Positions 38,541 to 48,589 are shown, counted from the stretch's first letter. The stretch: 64,000 nucleotides of DNA from Gracilaria gracilis (GCA_030374805.1 JARGSG010000183.1:806001-870000), one strand, 5' to 3'. A program made the numbers and translations. Notes: generated by a model not told the origin, from the sequence alone.

Positions 38541-40286
38541 CTAGAAAGTTTCAATGTCCTGCTCTTCATATTGCTGAAGCATTTGGTACCGATTTCGCTG
38601 CTGCCTCTTCCTATAAACCAACACCAAAACAAAAACGATTGCGAAACCAAGCAATCCCCCAATGACAATTCCAAAGTACCAACCGGAATTACCGACCGCA
38701 AAGCAGGCACAGAATGCTCCTGTACAGAACGGGTAAGGCCTCGTTGTCGCTTCGCGGATTGGAACGCAGCGCCCCGTCTGGTAGCCAAAGCTGCAATTCG
38801 ATTGCTTGGCACACCCCGAACAGGTGTTTTGCGAACGGCATACTTCAGCTTGTTGTAATCGCTGTGCTTCCTTGCTGCCCGCGTCCGAATCGCTGACAGG
38901 TGCAGGTGGCGCGTCGGCGGTGAGCACGTCACCTTCGCCTCCTTCTTCTCTTATTCCCGGCAGCCCCTTTTCAGACCCAGTCTCCGGACCGCAATTTGCG
39001 GGATTGGCATCCGCCACACCCACTCTATACGCTGCACGATCGAATACCACAGCATACTTCTTCATAACCGCGGAACCAAGCAGAAGACCATAACCTTTCT
39101 GAAGAAGACTGTCCGTGGCTATCATTGCGACACAGCGATGCCGTTTTCCATCAATTACCCTGTACTTGATGAGATAATCATCCGGACTCAACGTGAGGGA
39201 AACATCATCCGTTAAAGGAATGGTTATGCTCGGCATCGCTGCGACTGACTCCTCTGGAATATATGAACAAACCTGAGGCCGAAACCAGCCGTACGGGCTG
39301 CATAAATTAGGAATGTGGCAATAATGCTCCGTGAGGTGATCCAAGAGATTAAGGAACGTAGACTTGGAGAACGCAATCTGGGTTGTGGCTGTTGACCACA
39401 CAGCTGCTGTGATAGAAGGCATTCTGATTGTCCTGTTGGCGATTTTCCATTGGGGCTTGGCCGGAACGACGTAACGGTTGGGATCGGGTGCATCCTGCAG
39501 AGGGATGTACTTGTAGGCAGAAGTGGATAGTGAGGTATCCGCAGCGCCAAGGACCAGAGTGCCGCCGAATGGAGAAACGCAGATGGTGAAGACATTTTGG
39601 ATGCCAGTTTGATTGACAATTGCATCCATGGCCGGAGGAATACAAGCAGGATGACATGCGCCCTGTTTGAAAGCCATGCCCAGCACTCCATCCGTGTATG
39701 GAAGCTCAAAATTACGAGACTCCTCATGCATGGCACCGAAAAGCAAGGTGGCGCTAAGACCCCCAACACGAAGAGTGTCGCTGTACATAGTACCGTTGCC
39801 GCTAGAACCGTCGCCATAGATCATATTGAATGCACAATTGTGAGTATCTTTGACGCAGCAATTTCCAGACCTTGAACAGCTGAAGCACTTATCAGAGCTA
39901 CATTGATTGGCCACAGGCGTGCAGCGTTGATCTTCACAAGGAATTACGGTGGAACGCTGCGAAGCGGCGGGGTCATAACGGTGATCACCGGTGCGACAGC
40001 CCACACATCCATGGCCAGGAACAATGAGCGATGAGTAAGACGTGTCAATCTGCAGCGTGAGTGGCTGACCACCCACAGTGGCGTTGACGAAAAAGCCGGA
40101 GACGTGCAACAGGCCGCCGGAAAGCGGCAGCTTAATCGGACCAGCTGGCGGGCGCGCTGACGCAGTGGAGAGCGAAGCAAGCTGGGCGTCGGCGACAGGG
40201 AGGGTTGCCAGTGCCAGGGTGGCGAGCCACACGAGGTATGGGACGAGGGTGACTGCGGACGGTGTGGTGGACGCGTCGACGCCCAT
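38541..40286 (-). CDS. membrane-anchored aspartic protease homologue (A1), probably inactive
   Basis: The protein has 581 residues in one exon: a signal peptide (about 15-34), a pepsin-like bilobal domain (about 55-440), a Cys-rich PSI-like module (about 490-535; CRSQNTCSGCAKQSNC), one membrane helix (about 537-559; WYFGIVIGGLLGFAIVFVLV) and a short basic tail. It is thus a type I protein of the surface or secretory path, like plant and animal membrane A1 proteases. The first catalytic site reads QIDTSYSSL instead of DTGS. At the second, where the family has D-S/T-G-T/S, I read AVWSTATTQIAF, with no Asp. Loss of that Asp would abolish proteolysis. The flap Tyr region (NMIYGDGSSGNGTMYSD) is kept. 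It may bind ligands or substrates without cutting. Confidence 0.85.
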   Translation of the reverse strand: MGVDASTTPSAVTLVPYLVWLATLALATLPVADAQLASLSTASARPPAGPIKLPLSGGLLHVSGFFVNATVGGQPLTLQIDTSYSSLIVPGHGCVGCRTGDHRYDPAASQRSTVIPCEDQRCTPVANQCSSDKCFSCSRSGNCCVKDTHNCAFNMIYGDGSSGNGTMYSDTLRVGGLSATLLFGAMHEESRNFELPYTDGVLGMAFKQGACHPACIPPAMDAIVNQTGIQNVFTICVSPFGGTLVLGAADTSLSTSAYKYIPLQDAPDPNRYVVPAKPQWKIANRTIRMPSITAAVWSTATTQIAFSKSTFLNLLDHLTEHYCHIPNLCSPYGWFRPQVCSYIPEESVAAMPSITIPLTDDVSLTLSPDDYLIKYRVIDGKRHRCVAMIATDSLLQKGYGLLLGSAVMKKYAVVFDRAAYRVGVADANPANCGPETGSEKGLPGIREEGGEGDVLTADAPPAPVSDSDAGSKEAQRLQQAEVCRSQNTCSGCAKQSNCSFGYQTGRCVPIREATTRPYPFCTGAFCACFAVGNSGWYFGIVIGGLLGFAIVFVLVLVYRKRQQRNRYQMLQQYEEQDIETF

Positions 40287-40566
40287 GACCGCGGACGGAA
40301 CGAAAGACGACGACAGCTGAGGACTGAGTAGACTTTGGAGGCGACTGGCGCGCCACGCCCGGTATCTTAGATTTACAACGATATCTACCGTTGTGTATAT
40401 ACCAAGCGAAGGTTACTGCGAGAAACATGGGCAGCAACGCGGTGGAGAAGGTACAGTAAATACACGGTACAGTACAATGTTGTACGGGGCTTCTAGTGTC
40501 AGCACCGCCTGACACATAGCTGACATGTCAGAGATGCCAAAATTGTACGTGTACACGTACTTTTCA

Positions 40567-41607
40567 CTACACGTAACGAACAAACGCGTTGCGTAGCGCG
40601 GTGGTCACGCGTTGATAAACCTGGTCGTCGGCGAACAGCTTCACGAAGTGATCCAGCCCTTGCAGAGGCTGGAACGAAAAGCCGCCGCCGAGCGAAGTGA
40701 ACACGGGCTGCAGAACCTGCGCCGACAGGTTGGCGAACGCGAACGGCACAATATCGTCAGCCGTGGCGTGAATCATCGAGATGTTGAACGATCGTCTTCG
40801 CGTGTCGAACGGCTGCAACCCGGGCTGAACGTAATCGCCAGCCCTCGGCAAGCTGCCGGACACCACCACGGCGCCCGCCAGATCCAGTCCTGTCGACATC
40901 ACGGTCTCCAGCACGGCGAATCCGCCCAGGGAGTGGCCGAACAGCGCCACGCGCGACGTGGGGATGGACGCCTTGCACATCTGTGAGCGCACCACAAAGT
41001 CCACGAACTGCGCGCTGCGATACAGCCCCAGTCGATCGTCCTGCGCCGCGATGGTCGCCTCCAACGTGGGCGCCGCCGGCGGCGGAAACAGATCAAAGTA
41101 AGCGCGCGCCACCGGAATGGGCGGCGACCTGAACGTCGAGAACGTGATGCGACGGAACTCATACAGCGGAAACTCCACCCGAATCTGCGATCCTAGCGCC
41201 GAGTCGGTGGCCAGCAGTCGCGCCAATATAGGCAGCAGCGACGGCTCGTTACCGGGCGGCATGATGCCGTGCAGCGTGATGAGCGCGAAGCGCGCGGGGC
41301 GCGGCGGAATGAATGTGAAGCCGGCCGGCGAGCAAGTGAGCGTGTGTCCGGTCACCGGGATCGTGCCGCCGCATGTGAAGTTTTCCGCGGATACAAGCTC
41401 TTCGAGCTGCTCTTGCGTGATGTTTTGCACGGAGGACGGGATGATGGACGGCTCGAAGTACGTCGTGGTCCACGGCGGACGCGATAGACGCAGCGCGGCG
41501 CATGGCAGGAACTGCTTGATGAGCTCTACGGGGCGCCATGCAGCGACGGCCAGCGAGACATGCGCCGCGAGAAGCGCCGCGAGCAAGATCGCGGCTGTGG
41601 GTCGCAT
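40567..41607 (-). CDS. secreted alpha/beta hydrolase (lipase/chlorophyllase-like)
   Basis: The protein has 346 residues in one exon. A clear signal peptide (1-22; TAAILLAALLAAHVSLAVA) is followed by an alpha/beta hydrolase fold: LITLHGIM (oxyanion strand, about 107), VALFGHSLGGFAVLE (nucleophile Ser, about 218-232), MIHATADDIVPFAF (catalytic Asp) and LQGLDHFVKL (catalytic His). The triad is complete. The substrate is unknown; the spacing resembles lipases and chlorophyllase-like enzymes. Coding sequence is markedly GC-rich. It is co-oriented with the aspartic protease homologue, 280 bp apart. ATG 41607 is the first in frame. A decayed copy of its N-terminal exon region lies at 43279-43548. 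Confidence 0.85.
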   Translation of the reverse strand: MRPTAAILLAALLAAHVSLAVAAWRPVELIKQFLPCAALRLSRPPWTTTYFEPSIIPSSVQNITQEQLEELVSAENFTCGGTIPVTGHTLTCSPAGFTFIPPRPARFALITLHGIMPPGNEPSLLPILARLLATDSALGSQIRVEFPLYEFRRITFSTFRSPPIPVARAYFDLFPPPAAPTLEATIAAQDDRLGLYRSAQFVDFVVRSQMCKASIPTSRVALFGHSLGGFAVLETVMSTGLDLAGAVVVSGSLPRAGDYVQPGLQPFDTRRRSFNISMIHATADDIVPFAFANLSAQVLQPVFTSLGGGFSFQPLQGLDHFVKLFADDQVYQRVTTALRNAFVRYV

Positions 41608-42290
41608 GGCTGCGGGACGGTCTCAAGTCGACGGCGATGAAGCGTGGGCTGTGCGGTCGCTGTGACGTAAATGGGGGTTGTCTGCGCAGCTTTTATTGAT
41701 ATGTTACGAACGTCATCTGTTCTGTCATGAGCGCTTTTCTACGCACGTTGAGGCGCGATGGCGGTTTTCTCACGCGGCGACATGGCGCTCTGTGGTGGCG
41801 CGCGACGTGTGGCATGGCTAAAAAGGGGACTGTAACGGATCCGTTCGGGGTGCGACGTGTGGCATGGCTAAAAAGGTCACTGTAACGGATCCGTTCAGGG
41901 TGCGCACGGAAAAGGATTTACCCTAACTGTATTTCAGTGGTCGGTCAACTCCAGCACGCCGTCTCTGGATATGATACCGATGGTAGATAGATACAAGGGT
42001 AGCTTAGAAGGGAGACAACCGCTGCTGCTCTCTCGTCGTCGGCCTCGCTCGCCGTCTTCAATCCCGCTTGCCGCTGTCGGAGCGCGACAGGAGCGCAAAT
42101 CATCGCCCAGCGGAACCTTTGTTCCTTTCCCCACCCTGCCCATGCCTACTATCGCTTGCTACTGGGGGGGCGTCTCTTGCCTACGAAGGCAAGAGTCGTT
42201 TTTCAGGAGCAGGAGCTCTTCGCCCACCAGAAAGCTCTGGTGCGCGCCCACGACGCCAGAAAGCACTTTCTACCGAAACCGACCACGACA
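41608..42290. promoter_or_regulatory. upstream region of the hydrolase with duplicated palindrome
   Basis: Non-coding spacer holding a 50-bp tandem duplication (41801-41900), each unit with a perfect palindrome. The rest is GC-rich with no supported gene. A plus-strand frame ending at 42296 is open but has no ATG. Confidence 0.45.
41801..41900. repeat. 50-bp tandem duplication carrying palindrome AACGGATCCGTT
   Basis: The units 41801-41850 and 41851-41900 differ at about four positions. Both contain GCGACGTGTGGCATGGCTAA and the perfect 12-bp palindrome AACGGATCCGTT (41834-41845 and 41884-41895). They lie 190-290 bp upstream of the hydrolase start. The palindrome contains Myb-type half sites (AACGG/CCGTT). 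Confidence 0.9.
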
Positions 42291-43121
42291 CTAAAATAAA
42301 CTATTATAGTGAGGAATGCCGTTTTCATAATGCGTGGGCGTTGTTCCCGTCATTTGGCCGACCTGTGTGATGGTATCCCGGAGCATTTTCTGCGCTTGCT
42401 CCGCCTCAAATTGAGCTCGCATGGCTTCGGCTTGCTCCTTAAACGCCGAATGAGACATCTGGCCTGCAGCATTACGTTGAAGTTGTTGAAGTTGTTGTTC
42501 AGCTTCAGCACAACATTTCAGCTGTATTTCGATCATCTTCTCGTAACTCTCATGTATCTCTCGCACACAACACAAACCGTCCGAGACAATCGTGCACTCA
42601 ACTATCACACCTTTTTTAGGTTCTGATTCAATTATATGTCTTTCTAGCAGTGATAGTCGTTCTTGCTTACTCAAATGCTCGGGGAAATGCAAACGTGCCC
42701 CGTATAACTTGAACAGTTCAATTTCGCTTGCAAAGTACGTCTCCATTACTCCGTTGAGCAAAAACTTCATAATAGGCGCTTGACATTGTGGAAGAGATGA
42801 AATATGAGTCGCTACCAGCTTGAACAAGGAAATAATACGCGCCTCAGCTTCGGTGTTCCTTTGATTCTTTTTCGCCGGTGCGCAGTTCACCTTGACGCTG
42901 TACTTCCTCGGCGATCGTCGTTCTTGTGTATTCTTGACTGGCGAGCAATCCGATTGCGAAGGCTCTGCTTGAGCCGAAGCCACTTCTCCTTGAGTGTTTG
43001 TATGTTGGTCAGCGGAGGCATCTTGCGCATTGTCATGATCATCTTCGTGTGAGTGCTTATCCATTTCTTCCAAAACTTGTTGAAGTTTCCTAAGAGTAGT
43101 GCGTAACATAGATTTACCCAT
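42291..43121 (-). CDS. orphan coiled-coil protein
   Basis: Not recognised. The protein has 276 residues in one exon. Residues 1-95 are hydrophilic and His/Asp/Ser-rich, ending in basic motifs (RRSPRKYSVKV and PAKKNQRN). Residues 95-165 look folded and helical (ISLFKLVATHISSLPQ, then MKFLLNGVMETYFASEIELF). About 185-265 is a likely coiled coil rich in Gln and Glu (AEQQLQQLQRNAAGQ, then MRAQFEAEQAQKMLRD). The start uses ATG 43121, since the upstream in-frame codon is TTG. It could be a lineage-specific gene or a passenger of a mobile element. No flanking inverted repeats were seen. Confidence 0.65.
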   Translation of the reverse strand: MGKSMLRTTLRKLQQVLEEMDKHSHEDDHDNAQDASADQHTNTQGEVASAQAEPSQSDCSPVKNTQERRSPRKYSVKVNCAPAKKNQRNTEAEARIISLFKLVATHISSLPQCQAPIMKFLLNGVMETYFASEIELFKLYGARLHFPEHLSKQERLSLLERHIIESEPKKGVIVECTIVSDGLCCVREIHESYEKMIEIQLKCCAEAEQQLQQLQRNAAGQMSHSAFKEQAEAMRAQFEAEQAQKMLRDTITQVGQMTGTTPTHYENGIPHYNSLF

Positions 43122-44407
43122 CGTTACAAGCAATATTCAACGCGGGATGGTCGGAATGCTTCTTTTGCAACCAGACGGAACAGGAAAGTGACCAACGACA
43201 CAAGTGGAGTTCATCCCGTCTTATAAGAGGCGTAGGGAATACTCGTTCCGCTATGCTCGGCAAGGCTTCATGTGCTCATTATGCTAGTTGGGTTCCAAAG
43301 ATGACCGACACGCATGATCTCCAGCACGAACCTCTCATCTCAGCACACATGCGACCGCGGTAGCTTGATTGCACAGTAGCACCTCCTCCAACGCCAACGT
43401 AGCGGGCTTGTCCAGCATCGCGGCGTTGCCGCCGATCAAATTGAGACATCATCCTGCTAGTGATGAAATCGTTTCTTGATTCCCATGATGCGACAGCGAG
43501 CGAGACATGTGCGGCGAGAAGAGCTGCAACCCATAATGCGGAACGGGGCTAAATAGCTGCCACTGTACGTCTTTTTCCGTTGCTGTTCGCGTTGACCCGT
43601 GAAGGCCAATTTCCGGTACAGATTTAGCAAGGTAACTCACTCCTTGTATGTACAACAGTTTCATCCGCTTTGAACTTCACTTTTGAATGTGTGTATCCAG
43701 TTTTTCAAATCAAAGAGCCTGCGGCGTTGCTCCCCACCATCAGTGACGATGGAGAGCAACGATATGCTCGATCATGATGATGATGACGCAGCACAGTCTC
43801 ATGTCTACAAATCCTCCCAAACCTTGCGGTCTGTTGTGGGCTATGATGAACGGCTCCCATTCCTGTCTCCGCTGCAGTGTATATATGCCTATCTATATAT
43901 AGTTATAGATATATTACTCTCTTCAGGAGCACATACTAGCTAACTTTGGCAGATACATACAGGCACCCGCGTTCTACAAGGCAATCTTCGCAAACAACCT
44001 GGACATGCGCAACATCTTCCGTTACTGTTTTGTGCAACCATAGAAACATAGGAAAACGGGATGAACTTACGAAACCTTATACTTCTGCTTGCTGTTGTGG
44101 GTTGTTCGGTGGGGGTGTGGAGAAAAGGAACGAACGAGGAGTGGAGTAAAGGAAGTCCGACCAAGTAACGAATTATCCCCGATGCCGAATGCCCACGTGT
44201 GACACCCAAATCCGTACTTCTATCAAATATCAAATATCAACCGCGTGCGCGTATGGTCTCCACAATGTGGAGATCGCAGCTCCACGCGGGTGTGAAGTTT
44301 TGTTATGGTAAACTTTACACCTTCAAAGGGTGAGTTACGTCAGACTTGTTCTTCGCCGTGGCAAGGGCCTTGAGTCTACCAACGGTACCAAGGGTAGTTC
44401 AATCTCC
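43122..44407. other. intergenic with hydrolase pseudogene piece and DUF1499 promoter
   Basis: Apart from the pseudogene fragment at 43279-43548 no gene is supported. Near the DUF1499 start are an 8-bp palindrome (TCTCCACA/TGTGGAGA, about 44258-44275), an exact GGTAAACTTTAC (44307-44318) and an exact TACCAACGGTA (44377-44387), the latter only 20 bp before the ATG. Confidence 0.45.
43279..43548 (-). pseudogene. decayed N-terminal copy of the secreted hydrolase
   Basis: The minus-strand frame reads SALWVAALLAAHVSLAVASW, nearly the signal peptide of the hydrolase at 41607 (ILLAALLAAHVSLAVAAW); the DNA also aligns over about 60 bp. An in-frame stop lies just upstream (43549-43551), there is no ATG, and similarity fades after the signal peptide while the frame stays open to 43279. 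I read it as a duplicated and decayed gene start. Confidence 0.6.
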
Positions 44408-45079
44408 ATGGCATTGTCACCTGCATTCGCCCACGCAACCTACTCTTGTATGAGCGTTCGGCCCGAGCATGTTGGCCGCGCCAGTCCATGCAGCTCGGGA
44501 AGAGCCATCGCCGCCGCGCTTGTAGCTGCTGCACATATCGCATATCCCCTGAATACCTTCGCGCTGGAAGAAGCCGCGCTGCAGGACGGTCTGCTACGAC
44601 CATGTGAACCGCCTCGTCTCTCCTGCGCCGTCTCTCAACACGATGTACCGCCCTCCTTCGTCGAGCCTTTTGAATATGATCCCGCCACAACTACCGCCAG
44701 TGAGGCACTACAAGCCGTTCAACGCGCGGCGCTGAAAGAAGACGGCGCGCGTCTTGTCGACGTCAATGACCAGTATTTGAAGTTCGAGTTTGATTTGTCG
44801 CGCGGTGGTGTGGATGCTGCGGAATTCTTCTTCCCCGATGACGATGCTCTCGTTCATTTTCGCTCGGAACGAACCGATGGTGGGTTCGATTATGGCAGCA
44901 ATCGTGCGCGCTTGCGGCGCATTGCGGTTGGAGCGCGAATGAGTCGGTTGTACGTACAGAGGAATCGGACGCGCGTGTTCGGGTTCTTTGAGAGCCCTTT
45001 TGATCGTTTTGGCCCGTCGGCAGTTGACGTGGACTCCATAATTGAGAAAGCGCCCATTTCAGCGAGGCCCGTGCGATGA
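44408..45079 (+). CDS. DUF1499 protein, plastid-type
   Basis: DUF1499 proteins are found in cyanobacteria and plastids; their biochemical role is unknown. The protein has 223 residues in one exon. The first 50 or so form a leader rich in Ala, Ser and Arg with a hydrophobic core (GRAIAAALVAAAHIAYPLNTFA), consistent with plastid and perhaps lumen targeting. The domain follows: RPCEPPRLSCAVSQ (the Pro-Cys/Cys-Ser motif), DVNDQYLKFEFDLSRGG, AAEFFFPDDDALVHFRSERT and DYGSNRARLRRIA, the usual closing motif. ATG 44408 is chosen because upstream frames begin with GTG. Two recurring upstream motifs lie within 100 bp of the start. Confidence 0.8.
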   Translation: MALSPAFAHATYSCMSVRPEHVGRASPCSSGRAIAAALVAAAHIAYPLNTFALEEAALQDGLLRPCEPPRLSCAVSQHDVPPSFVEPFEYDPATTTASEALQAVQRAALKEDGARLVDVNDQYLKFEFDLSRGGVDAAEFFFPDDDALVHFRSERTDGGFDYGSNRARLRRIAVGARMSRLYVQRNRTRVFGFFESPFDRFGPSAVDVDSIIEKAPISARPVR

Positions 45080-47218
45080 TTGCTTCGTTTCTGACTGGGC
45101 GTACGTGGCGACTTCCACATGAGGTGTTAGGTGTTCGAACCGAACCCTTTCTTCTACGAGAAACATTTTGATATCCACATATGGAAAACTGATAGTGCAT
45201 ATGCGTCGTTCATTGAGCTACAGCATTATGTATGAAACGTCTTCCGTTCTTCAGTCGTTCCTTTGCGTATCACATAACAACTTGCCCGTTTTTCTTCGAG
45301 GCGCTCGCCCGACTGGCACATGATTTGAAGCGGAGAAATGGGGATTATGATGTTTTGCGAGCAGAAACACGTATATCAAACAAAGAGAGCAGCATGTGTG
45401 CTCTCCGTTTTCTTTACATGTATAATGTTGACTGCCAAACATATTGATGCGCTTCCTAAACAAAGAAAGCTTTACTGCCGAGAAGTAATAGAAAACTGCT
45501 ATCCACAACAGACAAGAAGCTGGTGCGCTGCATTGATGGCCCAGGAGAGCAGCAAATTGCTGCCAGCAATACGCAATACCGCTTCGCTTATGACCCGAAA
45601 GTGTTCCGGGCTCTAAATTGGCAGAGTAACTCGCAAAGGCCAGAAATACATCTCTACTCAAGGGAACGGGTAATCGGTTTCGGTCGTCAAGACGAAAGAG
45701 ATCCAACAATGCTTCTTGGCATCACCCTCACGGGTCAAAACAATGACAACGGCGATATGGGATTGGAATCTCAGGGAACGAAGAAGAGAATTTCTTGAAA
45801 AGGGCTCGAGTGTTCCGTTGGCGACCGCTTTCTCGTTCATTCGGATGGATAACTGCGTTCCACTGCCGTCCGTACTATGGCAATCCAATCATCTCTTGCT
45901 CACCCTCCTTCCCCACCCGAGGTATAGTGTCGTCCTGGTGGGACTCACTGAACGTGTAGGGTATCGTTGGTAGTTGCCCTACGGCGCTGGAGAGCTTTGG
46001 AGTTTGCTCACTCTGTTTTCTACTTTTCCAGAACATAAAGATCAACAGAGAGCAACGCGAGAGTGCTCTATAAAGAAAAGTATTCTTGAGATTCTTCTCA
46101 CCAACCCTTTTTCCTTCAAACCTTATCTACTCTAGGGGGTAACTTTATGGTCCTCGTTTCTATACACCTAATTCTACCTCTAGCTAGATCGCCCTTGCAA
46201 GTGTAATTTTTGAGGACTTGACGACTCGTGACGATCCAAAAAGAATGTGCGCGCATTGCTTGAAAGTAGAAAGAGGGCCAACAGAAAAAATACGGCTTTC
46301 ATACGCCATAACTCTTCAGCTATTCACAATCTTCATTTTTGGGGGTCCGAATGACGAACCGATACCGCTGACAAGGCTCTATGGAGCCACAACATTGACA
46401 GGCCTCAACTTATTTACCGTTGAGTCGACGTTGCCCAACTTTCTGCCCTTACTGCACTATTGACCACTATGGGCCTGTCGTAACAACTTCACGCGTGTAC
46501 GTGTAGTGTATCATACAGGGTCACCTTGCGGGTCGAATTCAATTGCATTTTCTCTCCTGTTCTGAATTGAAGGTAATCTGTAGTTTGAAAGTCTCAAATT
46601 GGGACCATCATCATACTGGTTATCATAATGATAGGGATCGTAGAAATCTGGAGCCCTCGGGACGATATGATAGCGGTTGGTGAGCTGTACAGTATCTAAA
46701 ACCATTTGTATCATAACGACATTCGAATTACACGAGAACACATTTGAAATGAAATGCTCACGAAGGATAGATATTCTCAACCCTATTCTGGTTTGTGAAG
46801 GCCTCAGTAGATACGCACAGAGAAGAAAGAAGTATCGCTCAGATACATGCAGCAATTCTGTGCGTCTCAGACGTACAGTACACCAAGGCAATATCGAGAG
46901 ATAGGAAAGAAATCGATATCTACTATCAGATAAGGCTTCACAGGTGTAGATAGCCTCCTAAAGCCCAGGTGGGCCGGGGTTTTGTTGGCTGAGAGCGACA
47001 GTTGCCGAAGGCACGATACAAGACATGTTGTGTCAAAACGGTCATGCAAGACCATGAAAAGAGTTTACGCCGATGAGTTGCGATATAGTTTGTATCTAAT
47101 GAACAGTTTGGTCTTATTTCTACAAGAGAAGGCTCATGGCTCTGGCCGTTACTGCGCGGCAACAGAGCGTTTCTATATAGCCTAATGTTAGTTTGATATT
47201 ATGTTACAGATGTATAGC
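45080..47218. other. 2.1 kb intergenic, nothing recognised
   Basis: Several frames of 80-150 codons are open on both strands (for example minus 45251-45709), but none shows a domain, signal peptide or splice pattern I trust. One near-copy of the recurring motif, TATCGTTGGTA, lies at 45962-45972. Confidence 0.45.
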
Positions 47219-48589
47219 TTACACATAGTCTTCCTCACTGGTGACGGCCGACGAGAGCGAGAGCGACGACGACATGGAGTAGCGCGGAGGTTTGGGTGTA
47301 GACGGGCAGTAGTACTGAAGGTAGGCATCCAGCGCAGCTTCATTCTTCGGCAGCTGGCCGTTGCGAACGGCGCGCAGCGTCAAAATTGTGACGATCAACA
47401 AGGCGACGGCGGCGGCGGCCAGCGCGGCGGACGCCATGAGTCTCCAAAACAGGTGCTGGCGCGCCTCGAAGCGCAGGATGATGGCGGAAGCGGCGGCGGA
47501 CAGCGGGAATACATACGCCCACCACACGACGGCGAACGATTGATGCAGCCAGGTGTGAAACAGTCGCAGCAGCAGCGCGTAGATAAACAGGTCGACGTAC
47601 AGCGCAACGTCCGAGTGCGTGTTCCACGGCAGCGGCGACGGCAGCTGCAGGAAGAGCGAGGAGGAGCGCTGCGCGTCCGCTTGCTTGGCGGCCTGCAGGA
47701 AGAGGATGGCGATGGTGGCCTGCGCGGGCGGCGCCAGGAAGAGGCAGAAAATGGGGCTGGGCGTCTGGCCGGACTTCTCTAGCGCGGGCGTGAGGTGCTG
47801 GAAGACGGTGACGAAGATGACGAGCCAGAAGAGCACGCCCGGGACGAGGAGGAAGAGCGCGAGGTCGGGGAGACGCAGGGTGGAGGCGACTATGGCGAGA
47901 ACAAAGTAGGCGACGGTCTGCATGAAGAGGAGCGGGTAGGTTGAGGATACAGGAGTGGAGACATGCAGCCATTGTCCGTATGTGTACAGCGAGAGGGCGA
48001 ACTGGTAGATGAAGGATACGTAGAAGAGCAAAAGCGACACATGGTATTGGCGCAGATGCGGCGGAACACCTAGCAGCGACAGCGGTAGGATGATTGCCGG
48101 CAGGAAGAAGAAGTTAATGAGTCGGGGGTTGGAAAAGTCGCGCACGATGGCGTTGGGAAACAAAAAGATCCTGAGCAGCGTGAGCAGGGTGCAAAGAGCG
48201 AGGACGACGCAAGAAAGGACGAAGAAGACGGTGGCGACGGGTTGAGGCACGCCGATTCGACTGGCGGTGCTGAGCGACGCGGTGAAGGCAAAGAAGGCGA
48301 GCGCGATGGCATTGTGCGACACGTCGAACTGCACGACGCGCTGTCGCCACGTCGGCGGGCGCGACGAGGCGTGTTCCGCGGAGGATCGAAAGGACGACAC
48401 GGCAGTGAGCACGGAGAGCACGGTGGCCGGAACGGCGGCGATGGGCGGCGGCGGCGACGGAGACATTGCGACTCTGGCGAAGGGGAGCGCAAACGTGCCG
48501 TAGTTGCAGGACATGAAACCAGGCAGCCGCGCGCATACAGCCGGTGGTACCAGCGGTGGTACGCGGCGACGACGCGTGGCCGCACGCAT
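47219..48589 (-). CDS. SLAC1/TehA-family (TDT) anion channel or carboxylate transporter
   Basis: Ten-helix family including plant SLAC1 anion channels, bacterial TehA and fungal malate or sulfite transporters. The protein has 456 residues from ATG 48589, with later ATGs at 48514 and 48466; the last gives a compact 415-residue protein starting just before the first helix region. About ten hydrophobic helices follow FDVSHNAIALAFFAFTASLS, with ATVFFVLSCVVLALCTLLTL, INFFFLPAIILPLSLLGVP and VVWWAYVFPLSAAASAIIL, the last resembling the family's conserved W-W-x-x-x-F-P segment. A short Ser-rich tail (SSSLSLSSAVTSEEDYV) could be a phosphorylation site. The ion or substrate cannot be told. The coding region is very GC-rich, which opens long frames on the other strand. 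Confidence 0.85.
   Translation of the reverse strand: MRAATRRRRVPPLVPPAVCARLPGFMSCNYGTFALPFARVAMSPSPPPPIAAVPATVLSVLTAVSSFRSSAEHASSRPPTWRQRVVQFDVSHNAIALAFFAFTASLSTASRIGVPQPVATVFFVLSCVVLALCTLLTLLRIFLFPNAIVRDFSNPRLINFFFLPAIILPLSLLGVPPHLRQYHVSLLLFYVSFIYQFALSLYTYGQWLHVSTPVSSTYPLLFMQTVAYFVLAIVASTLRLPDLALFLLVPGVLFWLVIFVTVFQHLTPALEKSGQTPSPIFCLFLAPPAQATIAILFLQAAKQADAQRSSSLFLQLPSPLPWNTHSDVALYVDLFIYALLLRLFHTWLHQSFAVVWWAYVFPLSAAASAIILRFEARQHLFWRLMASAALAAAAVALLIVTILTLRAVRNGQLPKNEAALDAYLQYYCPSTPKPPRYSMSSSLSLSSAVTSEEDYV

Noticed and set aside
38453-38932. Overlapping minus-strand frame at the 3' end of the aspartic protease homologue
   Set aside because: Shadow frame of the real gene.
42140-42296. Plus-strand frame without ATG that reads protein-like
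   Set aside because: No start, no domain and GC-biased composition.
45251-45709. Minus-strand frame of 152 codons and overlapping plus-strand frames
   Set aside because: Mutually overlapping frames of similar length with no recognisable motif; most likely chance.
47201-47782. Long plus-strand open frame of 193 codons opposite the SLAC1-like gene
   Set aside because: Arg/Gly/Gln-biased translation created by the high GC content of the real gene on the minus strand. No domain.
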